Assembly (NCBI RefSeq): GCF_001899645.1
Contig: NZ_MKVV01000079.1
Span: forward strand, 1 to 48,882
Source of the DNA: Pseudonocardia sp. 73-21
GTDB lineage: Bacteria; Actinomycetota; Actinomycetes; Mycobacteriales; Pseudonocardiaceae
DNA: 48,882 bases
Reading direction: 5' to 3'
Shown: one piece after another, positions 23,811 through 31,598 of the stretch
Numbering within the stretch: the stretch's first letter is position 1
Layout: each line of letters opens with the position of its first letter
Made by a program: the position numbers and the translations under genes
Notes under the pieces: model-generated
What the model was told of the DNA's origin: nothing
Databases searched by the model: none
What the model saw: the letters and a program-made list of their open reading frames with translations, nothing else

Positions 23811-24061
23811 GGGTCGCCGTCCCGGTCAGTCGTGGCTGCGCCGGCCGACTCGACGTCGGCCGCGAAACCATCGTCGACGGCGAGGCGGTGATGCCAGCGT
23901 CCCAGGACGTCGGCCACGGCCCGGCCGTTGGCCCGGGGCGCGGGAACGATCATCGCGACCCGCCGTCCACCACGGGTGATGACATAGGACTCGCCGTCCT
24001 CGGCGCCGTCGAGCACGGCCGAGAACCTCCGCGCGGCCTCGGACGCCGACAACTCCTTCAT
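23798..24061 (-). CDS. Phd/YefM-type antitoxin
   Basis: 87-residue antitoxin with the Phd/YefM DNA-binding N-terminus (KELSASEAARRFSAVLDGAEDGESYVITRGGRRVAMIVP, split here as ELSASEAARRF and YVITRGGRRVAMIVP) and a flexible acidic C-terminus ending DRDGDPWLD that would wrap the toxin. The ATG at 24061 lies just downstream of an unusually AT-rich stretch with a 13-bp palindrome, probably the autoregulated promoter/operator. Pairing of a Phd-type antitoxin with a VapC toxin is common in actinobacteria. Confidence 0.85.
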   Translation of the reverse strand: MKELSASEAARRFSAVLDGAEDGESYVITRGGRRVAMIVPAPRANGRAVADVLGRWHHRLAVDDGFAADVESAGAATTDRDGDPWLD

Positions 24062-24092
24062 ATGCTCAGACTATCAGAATCAGATGATCTGA
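24062..24092 (-). promoter_or_regulatory. Toxin-antitoxin promoter and operator
   Basis: TCAGATGATCTGA (24080-24092) is a perfect palindrome about 20 bp upstream of the antitoxin ATG. On the minus strand GATAGT lies between it and the ATG and could be the -10, giving a very short leader. The dyad also contains the stop codon of the upstream hydrolase gene. Confidence 0.5.
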
Positions 24093-24880
24093 CCCCGAGG
24101 TCGATCGGCGAACCACCGCACCACCAGCCGGTCGACCTCCGCCGCGGCCGGCATCTGCGGCGCCGGCTCGACACCCGGCTCCTCGGCCAGTGCGTGCTCC
24201 ATCCCCGCCACGGTCACCAGCGTCCCGTCGACGGCCGACCGCAGCGCGGCCGCAGGCTCCAGGATCACCGGGTCGTCGCCCTCCCCGACGACGATCAGCA
24301 CATCGACGTCCTTGAGCTCACCCGCCCGCGCGACGAAGTCCAGCCGCCGCGCGACCTCCTGCGACCGCTCCGACCACGCGTACGTGACCCCGAAGCGCCG
24401 TTCGTTGGCCGCCACCACCGTCGCGAGCTGGACCACCGGGCCAACCAGCACCGCCGCGTCGACCTCGACATCCCCGCCGGCGATCACGAGCTGCGCCACC
24501 GCCGCGCCCAGCGAGCCGCCGAGGACCCCGATCGGCCCCTGCGCGAGGTCGAACCGGGACCGCAGCTCGGCCAGCGCCGCAGGGAACTCCGCGGCAGCCT
24601 GCGTCGTGATCGGGCCGAACAGGTTCAGCACGGCATCCTCGTGGCCCAGCCGCATCAGCTCGTCGAACCCGCCCTCCGGCAGCCGCGACCCGCACATCGG
24701 CAGGCCCAGGTAGATGCGCCACGCGTCGAGCCCGTCGAGCGGCAGGGCGGAGGCGAACGCGGTCTCGGTGCGCGGCGGGTCCATCAGGTGCCACCCGACG
24801 ACGGTCGGCGCCGACGCACTCCCCGAGGCGGGCGGGACGGCGAGGAACGGGACCCCCGCGGCGGTTCCGGTGATCGTCAT
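24080..24880 (-). CDS. Alpha/beta hydrolase, dienelactone-hydrolase-like
   Basis: 266-residue alpha/beta hydrolase. The nucleophile is probably the Ser in GVLGGSLGAAVAQL (GGSLG elbow), the acid in VVGEGDDPVILEP and the His in VAGMEHALAEEP. WHLMDPPRTETAFASALP and LYLGLPMCGSRLPEGGF-like segments (WRIYLGLPMCGSRL) form the cap. The ATG at 24880 is chosen; a large dyad lies between it and the divergent TetR gene, which therefore likely represses it. Its stop codon lies in the antitoxin operator. Substrate unknown. Confidence 0.8.
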   Translation of the reverse strand: MTITGTAAGVPFLAVPPASGSASAPTVVGWHLMDPPRTETAFASALPLDGLDAWRIYLGLPMCGSRLPEGGFDELMRLGHEDAVLNLFGPITTQAAAEFPAALAELRSRFDLAQGPIGVLGGSLGAAVAQLVIAGGDVEVDAAVLVGPVVQLATVVAANERRFGVTYAWSERSQEVARRLDFVARAGELKDVDVLIVVGEGDDPVILEPAAALRSAVDGTLVTVAGMEHALAEEPGVEPAPQMPAAAEVDRLVVRWFADRPRGQII

Positions 24881-24899
24881 GACGTCTCCCCCGATCGCG

Positions 24900-24938
24900 A
24901 ACTGTACGACGTCCAATATAGCTGGACGTTGTACAGTT
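24900..24938. promoter_or_regulatory. Long dyad operator between hydrolase and TetR genes
   Basis: AACTGTACGACGTCC (24900-24914) and GGACGTTGTACAGTT (24924-24938) pair with one mismatch around a 9-bp AT-rich centre AATATAGCT. It lies 7 bp before the TetR ATG and 19 bp before the hydrolase ATG, ideal for repressing both. Confidence 0.75.
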
Positions 24939-24945
24939 TGCCACC

Positions 24946-25497
24946 ATGGGCACCCGGAATCCCGGCCAGCGCGCCGGCCTGACCCGCGGCGCCGTCCTCG
25001 CCGCCGCGAACGAACTGCTGGCCGAGCGCGGCCTGGCCGCGTTGACGATGCGAGCGGTGGCCACGCGGCTCGACGTCGCGCCGAACGCCCTCTACAGCCA
25101 CGTCGCGAACAAGACCGCGCTGCTCGACGAGGTCCTCGACGAGCGGCTCGCACTCGTCACGGAGCCCGATCCGGACGGTGACCCGGCCGCGGGGCTGCAC
25201 GCCGTGATGACCTCCACTCGCGCGGTGTTGCTCGACCGCCCCGATCTCGTCCCGCTCTACCTGGCCCGCCAGGGCGCGCGCGGCCCGCACGCGCAGCGTC
25301 TCGGCGAGGTGATGCTCGGCCTGATGGACCGCGCGGGGGTCACCGGCGGTGATGCGCGGGAGGCGCTGCGCGTGCTGATCGTCTACACGATCGGCTTCGC
25401 GGCGCTGGGCACCGGCGGTCCGCTGGCCGCGGACGAGACGGCGCGCAGCTTCGACCGCGGCCTGCGGTGGCTGCTCACCGGGATCATCCCCGGCTGA
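24946..25497 (+). CDS. TetR family regulator
   Basis: 183-residue TetR-type repressor with helix-turn-helix at about 13-58 (RGAVLAAANELLAERGLAAL, then AVATRLDVAPNALYSHVANK). The C-terminal ligand domain resembles TetR_C_1. The ATG at 24946 follows the dyad directly with no room for a strong ribosome site, so the mRNA may be nearly leaderless. It is divergent from the hydrolase, and its 3' end overlaps the convergent monooxygenase gene by 14 bp, so the two could interfere by antisense transcription. Confidence 0.88.
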   Translation: MGTRNPGQRAGLTRGAVLAAANELLAERGLAALTMRAVATRLDVAPNALYSHVANKTALLDEVLDERLALVTEPDPDGDPAAGLHAVMTSTRAVLLDRPDLVPLYLARQGARGPHAQRLGEVMLGLMDRAGVTGGDAREALRVLIVYTIGFAALGTGGPLAADETARSFDRGLRWLLTGIIPG

Positions 25498-27082
25498 GTG
25501 CGAACCCCTCGTAGCCCGCGTCGGCCACCTCGGCACAGCGCTGCGCGTAGGTGGCGAGCCCGCCCGCGTAGGGCATGAAGATCCGCGGCTTGCCCGGCAC
25601 GTTGGCGCCCAGGTACCAGGACGTGGGCGACCGCGACAGCAGCGTCGCCGACGCCGCCTCCGCCACGTGCGCCATCCACGCGTCCTGCGCCCCGGGCGTG
25701 GCCTCGATCCGCCCGACGCCCTCCGCGCGCAGGTGGGCGAGGCAGTCGGTGATCCAGCCGACGTGCTGCTCGATGGACGTCGGCATGTTCGACAGCACCG
25801 ACGGGCTGCCCGGCCCGGTGATCGTGAACAGGTTGGGGAAGCCGACGACCTGCAGCCCCAGGTAGGTGCGCGGCCCCTCGGCCCACTCGTCGCGCAGGGA
25901 GACGCCGCCCTCCCCGCGGATGTCGATGCCCAGCAACGGGCCGGTGAGGGCGTCGAACACGGTGGCGAAGACGATCGTGTCGAGCGGGTGCTCGGCGTCG
26001 GTCGTGCGGATGCCGGCCGGCGTGATCTCCTCGATCGGCGTCTTCTTGAGGTCCACGAGCGTGACGTTCCCGCGGTTGTAGGTCTCGAAGTAGTGGGTGT
26101 CGATCGGCGGCCGCTTGGTGGCGAAGCCGTGGTCGCGCGGGGTGAGCGCCTCCGCGGTGGCCGGGTCCCGCACCACCTGCGCGATCTTGTCCCGGAGGAA
26201 CTCCGACGCGGTCGCGTTGGCGGCCTCGTCGGACAGGATGTCGTTGAACGACGCGCGGAAGCGCAGCCCGCCGCGCTCCCACGCGGCCTCGTAGACCGCG
26301 GCCCGCTCCTCGTCCGACACCGACAGCGCGGACCGGTCGTCGGGGAAGTAGGGGAAGCCGCCGAACGTCGAGCGCTGCACCTCGCGGTGGGCGGCGTAGT
26401 TGCGCTTGATCTCAGCCTGGTCGGCCGGGTCGAAGGGGCCGTTGCGCGCCGGGACGCTGTAGTTGGCGGTGCGCTGGAAGACCGTGAGGTGCTCGGCGTC
26501 CTCGGCGATGACCGGGACGGCCTGGATGCCGGTGGACCCGGTGCCGACCACGCCCACGCGCTTGCCCGCGAACGAGACGCCCTCGTGCGGCCACATCCCG
26601 GTGTGGAACCACTCGCCGCCGAACGTCTCCAGGCCCGGGATCGCCGGCACGTTCGCGGTGGAGAGGCAGCCGACCGCCGTGATCAGGAACTGCGCCTCGA
26701 ACCGGCCGCCGGTGGCCGTCTCCACCCGCCAGCCGTCGTCGAAGGTGGCGGTGGTGACGCGCTCGCCGAACCGGATGTCGCGCCGCAGGTCGAACCGGTC
26801 GGCCACGTGCTCCAGGTAGCGGAGGATCTCGGGCTGGCGCGGGTAGCGCTCCGACCACTCCCACTCCTGCTGCAGCTCGTCGGAGAACGAGTAGGAGTAG
26901 AACCAGCTCTCGGAGTCGCAGCGGGCGCCGGGATAGCGGTTCCAGTACCAGGTACCGCCCACCCCGTCGCCCGCTTCGAGCACCACGGTCGAGAGCCCCA
27001 AACCCCGCAGCCGGTGGAGCATGTAGAGCCCGGCGAACCCGGCCCCGACGACGACGGCATCCACCTTCTGCGCTGAGGTCAC
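25484..27082 (-). CDS. Baeyer-Villiger-type flavin monooxygenase
   Basis: 532-residue class B flavoprotein monooxygenase related to cyclohexanone and phenylacetone monooxygenases; would insert oxygen beside a ketone using NADPH and O2. FAD Rossmann motif VVGAGFAGLYMLHRL (11-25), GGTWYWNRYPGARCDSES, NADPH Rossmann GVVGTGSTGIQ, and the fingerprint FGGEWFHTGMWPHE (FxGxxxHxxxWP) are all present. It starts with GTG at 27082, 18 bp downstream of the NTF2-FMO fusion gene, so they probably form one operon under the GAF-domain activator further upstream. Substrate unknown; a ketone or hydrocarbon-derived compound is likely. Confidence 0.88.
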   Translation of the reverse strand: MTSAQKVDAVVVGAGFAGLYMLHRLRGLGLSTVVLEAGDGVGGTWYWNRYPGARCDSESWFYSYSFSDELQQEWEWSERYPRQPEILRYLEHVADRFDLRRDIRFGERVTTATFDDGWRVETATGGRFEAQFLITAVGCLSTANVPAIPGLETFGGEWFHTGMWPHEGVSFAGKRVGVVGTGSTGIQAVPVIAEDAEHLTVFQRTANYSVPARNGPFDPADQAEIKRNYAAHREVQRSTFGGFPYFPDDRSALSVSDEERAAVYEAAWERGGLRFRASFNDILSDEAANATASEFLRDKIAQVVRDPATAEALTPRDHGFATKRPPIDTHYFETYNRGNVTLVDLKKTPIEEITPAGIRTTDAEHPLDTIVFATVFDALTGPLLGIDIRGEGGVSLRDEWAEGPRTYLGLQVVGFPNLFTITGPGSPSVLSNMPTSIEQHVGWITDCLAHLRAEGVGRIEATPGAQDAWMAHVAEAASATLLSRSPTSWYLGANVPGKPRIFMPYAGGLATYAQRCAEVADAGYEGFALSRG

Positions 27083-27100
27083 GACTCCGACTCTGCCTCC

Positions 27101-28891
27101 TCAGGACGTGTGGTGCACCTCCTGCAGCCCGTAGACCGGCGTCGGGATGCCCTCCTGGCGGGCCTTGAGCTGCAGCGCGAGGTAGAGCGAGTAGTAGCGC
27201 GACTGGTGCAGGTTGCCGCCGTGCACCCACAGCGCCTCCTGCTGCGTCGGCTTCCACATGTTGCGCTGCTCCCCCTCCCACGGACCGGGGTCCTTGGTGG
27301 TGTCGGACCCCAGGCCCCACACCTTGCCGAGCCGGTCGGCCATCTCCTGCCCGACGATGTCGGCGGCGATGCCGTTCATGGAGCGGTAGCCGGTGGCGTA
27401 GACGACGAGGTCGGCGGGCAGCCGGGTACCGTCGTCCAGCACGACCTCGTCCTTCGTCAGCTCGACGACCTGCCCCTTGGCCAGCTTGACGCTGCCGTCG
27501 GCCACCAGCTCGGCCGCGCCGACGTCGATGTAGTAGCCCGAGCCGCGGCGCAGGTACTTCATGAACAGGCCCGAGTCGTCGTCGCCGAAGTCGAGGTCGA
27601 AGCCGGCCTTCTCCAGCGCCGCGTAGTAGTCGGCGTCCCGCTCGCGGGCCGCGTCGTACACCGGCTTCTGGAACTGGTGCATGATCCGGTACGGCAGCGA
27701 CGCGAAGATCGTGTCCGCCTTGTGCGTGGTGACGCCGGCCGCCACCGCCCGCTCGGAGTACAGGTCGCCGAGGCCGAGGTCCATCAGCGTGTCCGACTTG
27801 ATGATGTGCGTGGAGCTGCGCTGCACCATCGTCACGTCGGCGCCCGCCTCCCACAGCGCCCCGCAGATGTCGAACGCGGAGTTGTTGGAGCCGACCACCA
27901 CCACGTTCTTGCCCTTGTACGCGTCCGGCCCGGGGTGCGCCGAGGAGTGGTGCTGCTCGCCCGCGAACACGTCCTGGCCGGGGATCTCGGGCAGGTTCGG
28001 CTTGCCCGAGACGCCCAGCGCGAGCACCAGGTGCTTGGGCCGGAGGGTGACGGCCTCGCCGTCGCGGTCGACCTCGAGGGCCCACTCGGAGCCGTCGTAG
28101 GTGGCCTTCTTCGCCTCCGTGGAGCCCCAGTAGTTCAGCTCCATGACCCGCGTGTACATCTCGAGCCAGTCGCCGATCTTGTCCTTCGGCGCGAACACCG
28201 GCCAGTTCTCCGGGAACGGGATGTAGGGCAGGTGGTCGTACCAGACGGGGTCGTGCAGGCACAGCGACTTGTAGCGGCTGCGCCACGAGTCGCCAGGGTT
28301 GGCGCGACGCTCGATGATGATCGTCGGGACGCCGAGCTGGCGCAGGCGCGCGCCCAGCACGATGCCGCCCTGCCCGCCGCCGATGATGACCACCTCGGGC
28401 TGGGTGGTGTAGCCCAGCTCGGCCTTCTCCTTCTCACGCGTCTCGGCCCAGCTGACGCGGTCGCGGCTGGCGCCGTGCTCCGCGCCCATCGGCCGGTTGG
28501 CACGGCGCGGCTCCTCGTGGCCCTTGAGCTCGTCGAGGGTGGTGAGGAACGTGAAGGCCTTCCCGCCGACGAGACGCAGGTGCCCGCTGCCCCGCCCGAC
28601 GGCGGTCTCGAACTCCAGCCACGCGTCGGTGACGCCGTCGGCCTCGGTGGGCTCCTCGGTGGTGCGGAAACCGGTGGGGTCGGTCGCGTCGAGCTGGGAG
28701 CGCAGCATGTCGGCGACCCCGGCCGGACCCTCGACGGTCTTGATGTTCCAGGTGAACGCGACGATGTCGCGCCAGAAGCTCTCGTCGGCGAACAGCGCGG
28801 CGGCCGCCTCGACGTCGCGGGCGGTGAGCGCCGACTGGAAGTCGGCGAGCCAGGCGTCGACGGTGGTCTGGGGCGAGACGGTCTGGGTCAC
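27101..28891 (-). CDS. NTF2-like / flavin-containing monooxygenase fusion
   Basis: 596-residue two-domain protein. Residues about 8-130 form an NTF2/SnoaL-like domain (DAWLADFQSALTARDVEAAA, FADESFWRDIVAFTWN); residues about 165-596 form an FMO-type flavoprotein with FAD motif VVIIGGGQGGIVLGARL, SWRSRYKSLCLHDPVWYDHL and NADP motif VVVVGSNNSAFDICGAL, ending with ATG-type YATGYRSMNGIA. The fusion may place a substrate-binding lid beside the flavin site. The GTG at 28891 follows a strong AGGAGG site. It is the first gene of a predicted operon with the Baeyer-Villiger enzyme. An 11-bp GCAAC/GTTGC dyad lies upstream. Annotated broadly as NAD(P)/FAD-dependent oxidoreductase. Confidence 0.87.
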   Translation of the reverse strand: MTQTVSPQTTVDAWLADFQSALTARDVEAAAALFADESFWRDIVAFTWNIKTVEGPAGVADMLRSQLDATDPTGFRTTEEPTEADGVTDAWLEFETAVGRGSGHLRLVGGKAFTFLTTLDELKGHEEPRRANRPMGAEHGASRDRVSWAETREKEKAELGYTTQPEVVIIGGGQGGIVLGARLRQLGVPTIIIERRANPGDSWRSRYKSLCLHDPVWYDHLPYIPFPENWPVFAPKDKIGDWLEMYTRVMELNYWGSTEAKKATYDGSEWALEVDRDGEAVTLRPKHLVLALGVSGKPNLPEIPGQDVFAGEQHHSSAHPGPDAYKGKNVVVVGSNNSAFDICGALWEAGADVTMVQRSSTHIIKSDTLMDLGLGDLYSERAVAAGVTTHKADTIFASLPYRIMHQFQKPVYDAARERDADYYAALEKAGFDLDFGDDDSGLFMKYLRRGSGYYIDVGAAELVADGSVKLAKGQVVELTKDEVVLDDGTRLPADLVVYATGYRSMNGIAADIVGQEMADRLGKVWGLGSDTTKDPGPWEGEQRNMWKPTQQEALWVHGGNLHQSRYYSLYLALQLKARQEGIPTPVYGLQEVHHTS

Positions 28892-28944
28892 GGAGTACCT
28901 CCTGAAGAGACTGTGACCCAGCTCATCTCCTCGGGACGTTCTGC

Positions 28945-28955
28945 GCAACCGTTGC
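28945..28955. promoter_or_regulatory. GCAAC dyad ahead of the monooxygenase operon
   Basis: GCAACCGTTGC is a perfect palindrome, followed by a further TGTTGCAG half-site at 28961-28968. It lies between the GAF-regulator stop and the FMO start. A likely activator site for the adjacent regulator (inference). Confidence 0.5.
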
Positions 28956-28979
28956 AGCCATGTTGCAGCCCTCGACGGG

Positions 28980-30218
28980 TCAGACGTCGAGCAGCCGCCT
29001 GACGCCGGGCGCCGTGGACCCGGCCAGCGCCGACACCGGCCCGGCCACCTCCACGTCGACGTCGGGCGCGATCCGGTACGGCCGGGCCTGCAGCAGCCCG
29101 CCCAGCGTGCGGCGCAGCCGTGACATCTCGGCGCGGACCGTGACCAGGTGCTCGCGGTCACCGTAGAGCGCCACCGACAGCGCGCCCGCGTCCATCCCGA
29201 CCGCACCCGCCCGGGCCAGCAGGACCAGCACCTCCAGGTGCCGCGTCGAGAGCGGGTGCACCCAGCGCGTCGAGGAGTCGACGACGGCGCGCGGCGGGCG
29301 CCCGGCGAGGTCGATCGTGAGCCGGATCCGCTCGGCCGGGCCTGCGCGCAGCAGCCACCCGCCCGGCACCGGCTCGGGCATGCAGACGCCCACGCCGTGG
29401 ACCGCCACCGGGTGTCCGGCCCGCGGCACGGCCACGCGTTCGAGGTTCGGCATGCCCGCGACGGCGGCGACCCAGCCGTGCTCGTCGGCGACCAGGCCCG
29501 GGCCGTGCCGGGCCAGCAGCGGCGCCCCCACGTTGCGCAACGTCTCCAGCCGGGTCTCGTGCGAGCGCCACAGGCTCGCCTCGGCGAGCTTCACCGCGGT
29601 GCCGACGAGCGCGACCGTGGTGGGGTGGATGGTCTCGGCCGGCCCGCTGACGTCGACGACGCCGAGCAGCTCACCGGTGCGGGGGTCGTGCACGGGGCAC
29701 GCGGTGCACGTCCACACGTGGTGGGAGCGCACGAAGTGCTCGGCCCCGAACATCTGCACGGGCGCGGCCTCGGCCAGGGCCGTGCCGATGGCGTTGGTGC
29801 CGACCACGCCCTCCGACCAGTTCGCCCCCTCGGTGAACCCGAGCCGGTCGGCGCCGCGGCGCACCGCCGTGGAGCCCTCGCGCCACAGCAGCACACCGTC
29901 GGCGTCGGTGATCACCATGATGTGGCGGGCGTCCTCGGCCACCGACGTCAGTGCGGCGCGCAGCTCGGGCAGCACGCGCTGGAGCGGCGACACGCTGCGC
30001 CGGTGCTCGACCTCGTCCGCACCCACCGGGCCCGGCGGGTCGTCGAGGTCGGGGTTGACGCCCTGGGCCCGGGCCCGCTGCCACGACCGCGCCACGAGGA
30101 CCCGTGGGTCGGCCGGCGGACGGTCGCCGGAGAGCAGGGCGTCGTGGACGCGGGCGAGCAGGCGCGCGTACCGGTTGACGTCCACTCCCGACCGGACCGC
30201 GCAGACGCCTTCGTCCAC
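28980..30218 (-). CDS. GAF-domain transcriptional activator
   Basis: 412-residue regulator resembling the AcoR/MimR sensory half but without an AAA+ sigma-54 domain. The N-terminal part has RVLVARSWQRARAQGVNPDL, typical of AcoR-type proteins. A GAF domain (about 75-200) contains ITDADGVLLWREGS, GFTEGANWSEGVVGTNAIGTAL and HVWTCTACPVHDPRTGELLG. The C-terminus (from about 320) is a winged-helix module (HLEVLVLLARAGAVGMDAGAL, VRAEMSRLRRTLGGLL) like OmpR/SARP DNA-binding domains. The GTG at 30218 is chosen, with GGGAGG as ribosome site. It sits immediately upstream of, and in line with, the monooxygenase operon it probably activates. Confidence 0.82.
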   Translation of the reverse strand: MDEGVCAVRSGVDVNRYARLLARVHDALLSGDRPPADPRVLVARSWQRARAQGVNPDLDDPPGPVGADEVEHRRSVSPLQRVLPELRAALTSVAEDARHIMVITDADGVLLWREGSTAVRRGADRLGFTEGANWSEGVVGTNAIGTALAEAAPVQMFGAEHFVRSHHVWTCTACPVHDPRTGELLGVVDVSGPAETIHPTTVALVGTAVKLAEASLWRSHETRLETLRNVGAPLLARHGPGLVADEHGWVAAVAGMPNLERVAVPRAGHPVAVHGVGVCMPEPVPGGWLLRAGPAERIRLTIDLAGRPPRAVVDSSTRWVHPLSTRHLEVLVLLARAGAVGMDAGALSVALYGDREHLVTVRAEMSRLRRTLGGLLQARPYRIAPDVDVEVAGPVSALAGSTAPGVRRLLDV

Positions 30219-30458
30219 AGCCACCTCCCGCGCTCGACCCCGCACCCTAACCCGCAGGCAGGCCCGCTTCACTCCCTTGACCAGGCAGTCCACGGCCCGG
30301 AGAACAGTCGCAAATTGAGACGACGTGGCCTCGGAAGGCCGCCACTGATGACCTGCGTCACTCCTTTGCCGCCAGGCGCCGGCGGTCGAGGGATCGATTC
30401 CCGTGCGCCTGGCTTTCCCGCGGGGCACCGTCGCTCAGCCCGAAGGAGCATTCGAGCC
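30219..30458. other. Intergenic region between GAF regulator and BLUF gene
   Basis: About 240 bp with divergent promoters expected. Contains GGCCT/AGGCC around 30329-30342 as a short hairpin and the ribosome site GAAGGAG for the BLUF gene. No coding stretch or strong operator is visible. Confidence 0.4.
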
Positions 30459-30903
30459 ATGTCCGAGGACACTTTCCGCCTCATCTACCGCAGCCGGAAC
30501 CAGATCCCCGCCGACCAGCGGACGGTCGGACTGGGGACGCTCCTCGGCAAGGCCCGGTCGAACAACAAGAAGCACGGCGCCACCGGCGCACTGCTCGTTC
30601 TCGGGGGACACGTTCGGCCAGGCGTCGGAAGGCGACGAGAGCGTCGTCCGGGATCTGTTCGCGACGATCGGAAAGGACTACCGCAACGATTCCGTGGCGC
30701 TCGCGGAAACGGGCGACGTACCCGAGCGGGTTCTCGCGAAGTGGCCCGTGGCGCGGGTGTCCGGGGACGGCGCGCCGGACATCGCCCTGATCGCCCGCGT
30801 GGACGGTATCCACCGCGCGGACACCCAGAACACCACGCCCGAGCAGGAGACCATGCTCGACGTGATGCGCGAGGCCGCCCGCAGCGGGTCGGACGCGGGC
30901 TGA
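30459..30903 (+). pseudogene. BLUF blue-light sensor protein, frameshifted
   Basis: If one G is removed from the run at 30603-30607, a continuous 147-residue BLUF protein is restored. It would bind FAD and sense blue light. Key residues appear: Tyr10 in FRLIYRSR, Asn36 in ARSNNKKHGATGALLV, Gln54 in TFGQASEGDE and Trp95 in RVLAKWPVAR, matching the flavin-contacting Tyr/Asn/Gln/Trp of BLUF domains. The protein is BLUF-only with a short C-terminal tail, so it would act through a partner. As read, translation leaves frame after residue 49. Either a sequencing error in the G-run or a real lesion. A second BLUF remnant lies convergent downstream. Confidence 0.75.
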
Positions 30904-30949
30904 GCCGGACGACGCGCCGGCGGATCGCGCCGGCGGCGTCGCTCGCGTC

Positions 30950-31266
30950 TCAGGTGAAGGCCGACTCCCCGCGGGCGTAGCCGCGCATCGCACCGATCAC
31001 CGGGTCGGCCTCGCGCGTGTCCGGCCCCGGCTCCGGCGCCTCGGCCTCCGGCCGGTTCGTGAGGATCGGCATCCCCGACGGCTGGTCGTCGTCGGAGATG
31101 CGGGCGATGGACCACTTCGCGAAGGCCCGGCTCTCGATCGCCTGCGCCTCGAGCAGCGTGACGGCCTCGTGGCGGGGGTCGACCGCGATCTCCTCGAGCT
31201 CGGCCTTGCGATCCTCCGGGCGATGGTCAACTGGCTCCGGTAGACGAGCCGGAACCTGTGGTGCGA
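30950..31266 (-). pseudogene. Second BLUF-domain gene, internally deleted
   Basis: The minus strand begins with a BLUF N-terminus (FRLVYRSQLT, around 31225-31254), then jumps frame straight to a BLUF C-terminal half (DPRHEAVTLLEAQAIESRAF followed by AKWSIARISDDDQP) and ends at a TGA at 30950. About 50 residues, including the Asn and Gln flavin ligands, are missing, so it cannot be a working photoreceptor. No start codon is visible. The tail after the domain (PEAEAPEPGPDTREADPVIG) is acidic and proline-rich. It is convergent with the frameshifted BLUF gene, 46 bp apart. Confidence 0.65.
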
Positions 31267-31598
31267 CAGCGGTGTCGGCCTGAAAGGCCTTCCTGGTGAC
31301 GGGGGCCCGGCCAAGGTGGCGACCCCACCCCTGGAACGTACCGCCGTGTGACGGCGCCCATACTTCGATCTTCGGTCAGGGGGCCGCCGCGGGCGGCGTC
31401 GGGGCCAGGCTCGCACAGGCCTTCCGCGCCGCGGCCCAGGTGGTGGCGCCCACCCCGGGCGGGGCGGCCAGGGAGCCGCCCGGGGCGGACGGGGACCCAC
31501 CGTGTCGATCTCCGCTGGGTGACTGCTGGGCCCGGTGTGTGCGACCTCTGTGCCCTCCCCGCTGCGACGAACACCGGCCGGGACGGCAGGATCGGGTG
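31267..31598. other. Gene-poor region with strong hairpin
   Basis: About 330 bp without a credible gene. A perfect inverted repeat, CCCCGGGCGG (31453-31462) and CCGCCCGGGG (31476-31485), may be a terminator or attenuator ahead of the methyltransferase gene. Weakly coding-like stretches on both strands show no family similarity. Confidence 0.45.

Noticed and set aside
28980..30218. Sigma-54-dependent activator
   Set aside because: The AAA+ domain with GAFTGA and the Fis-type HTH are absent; the C-terminus is a winged helix.
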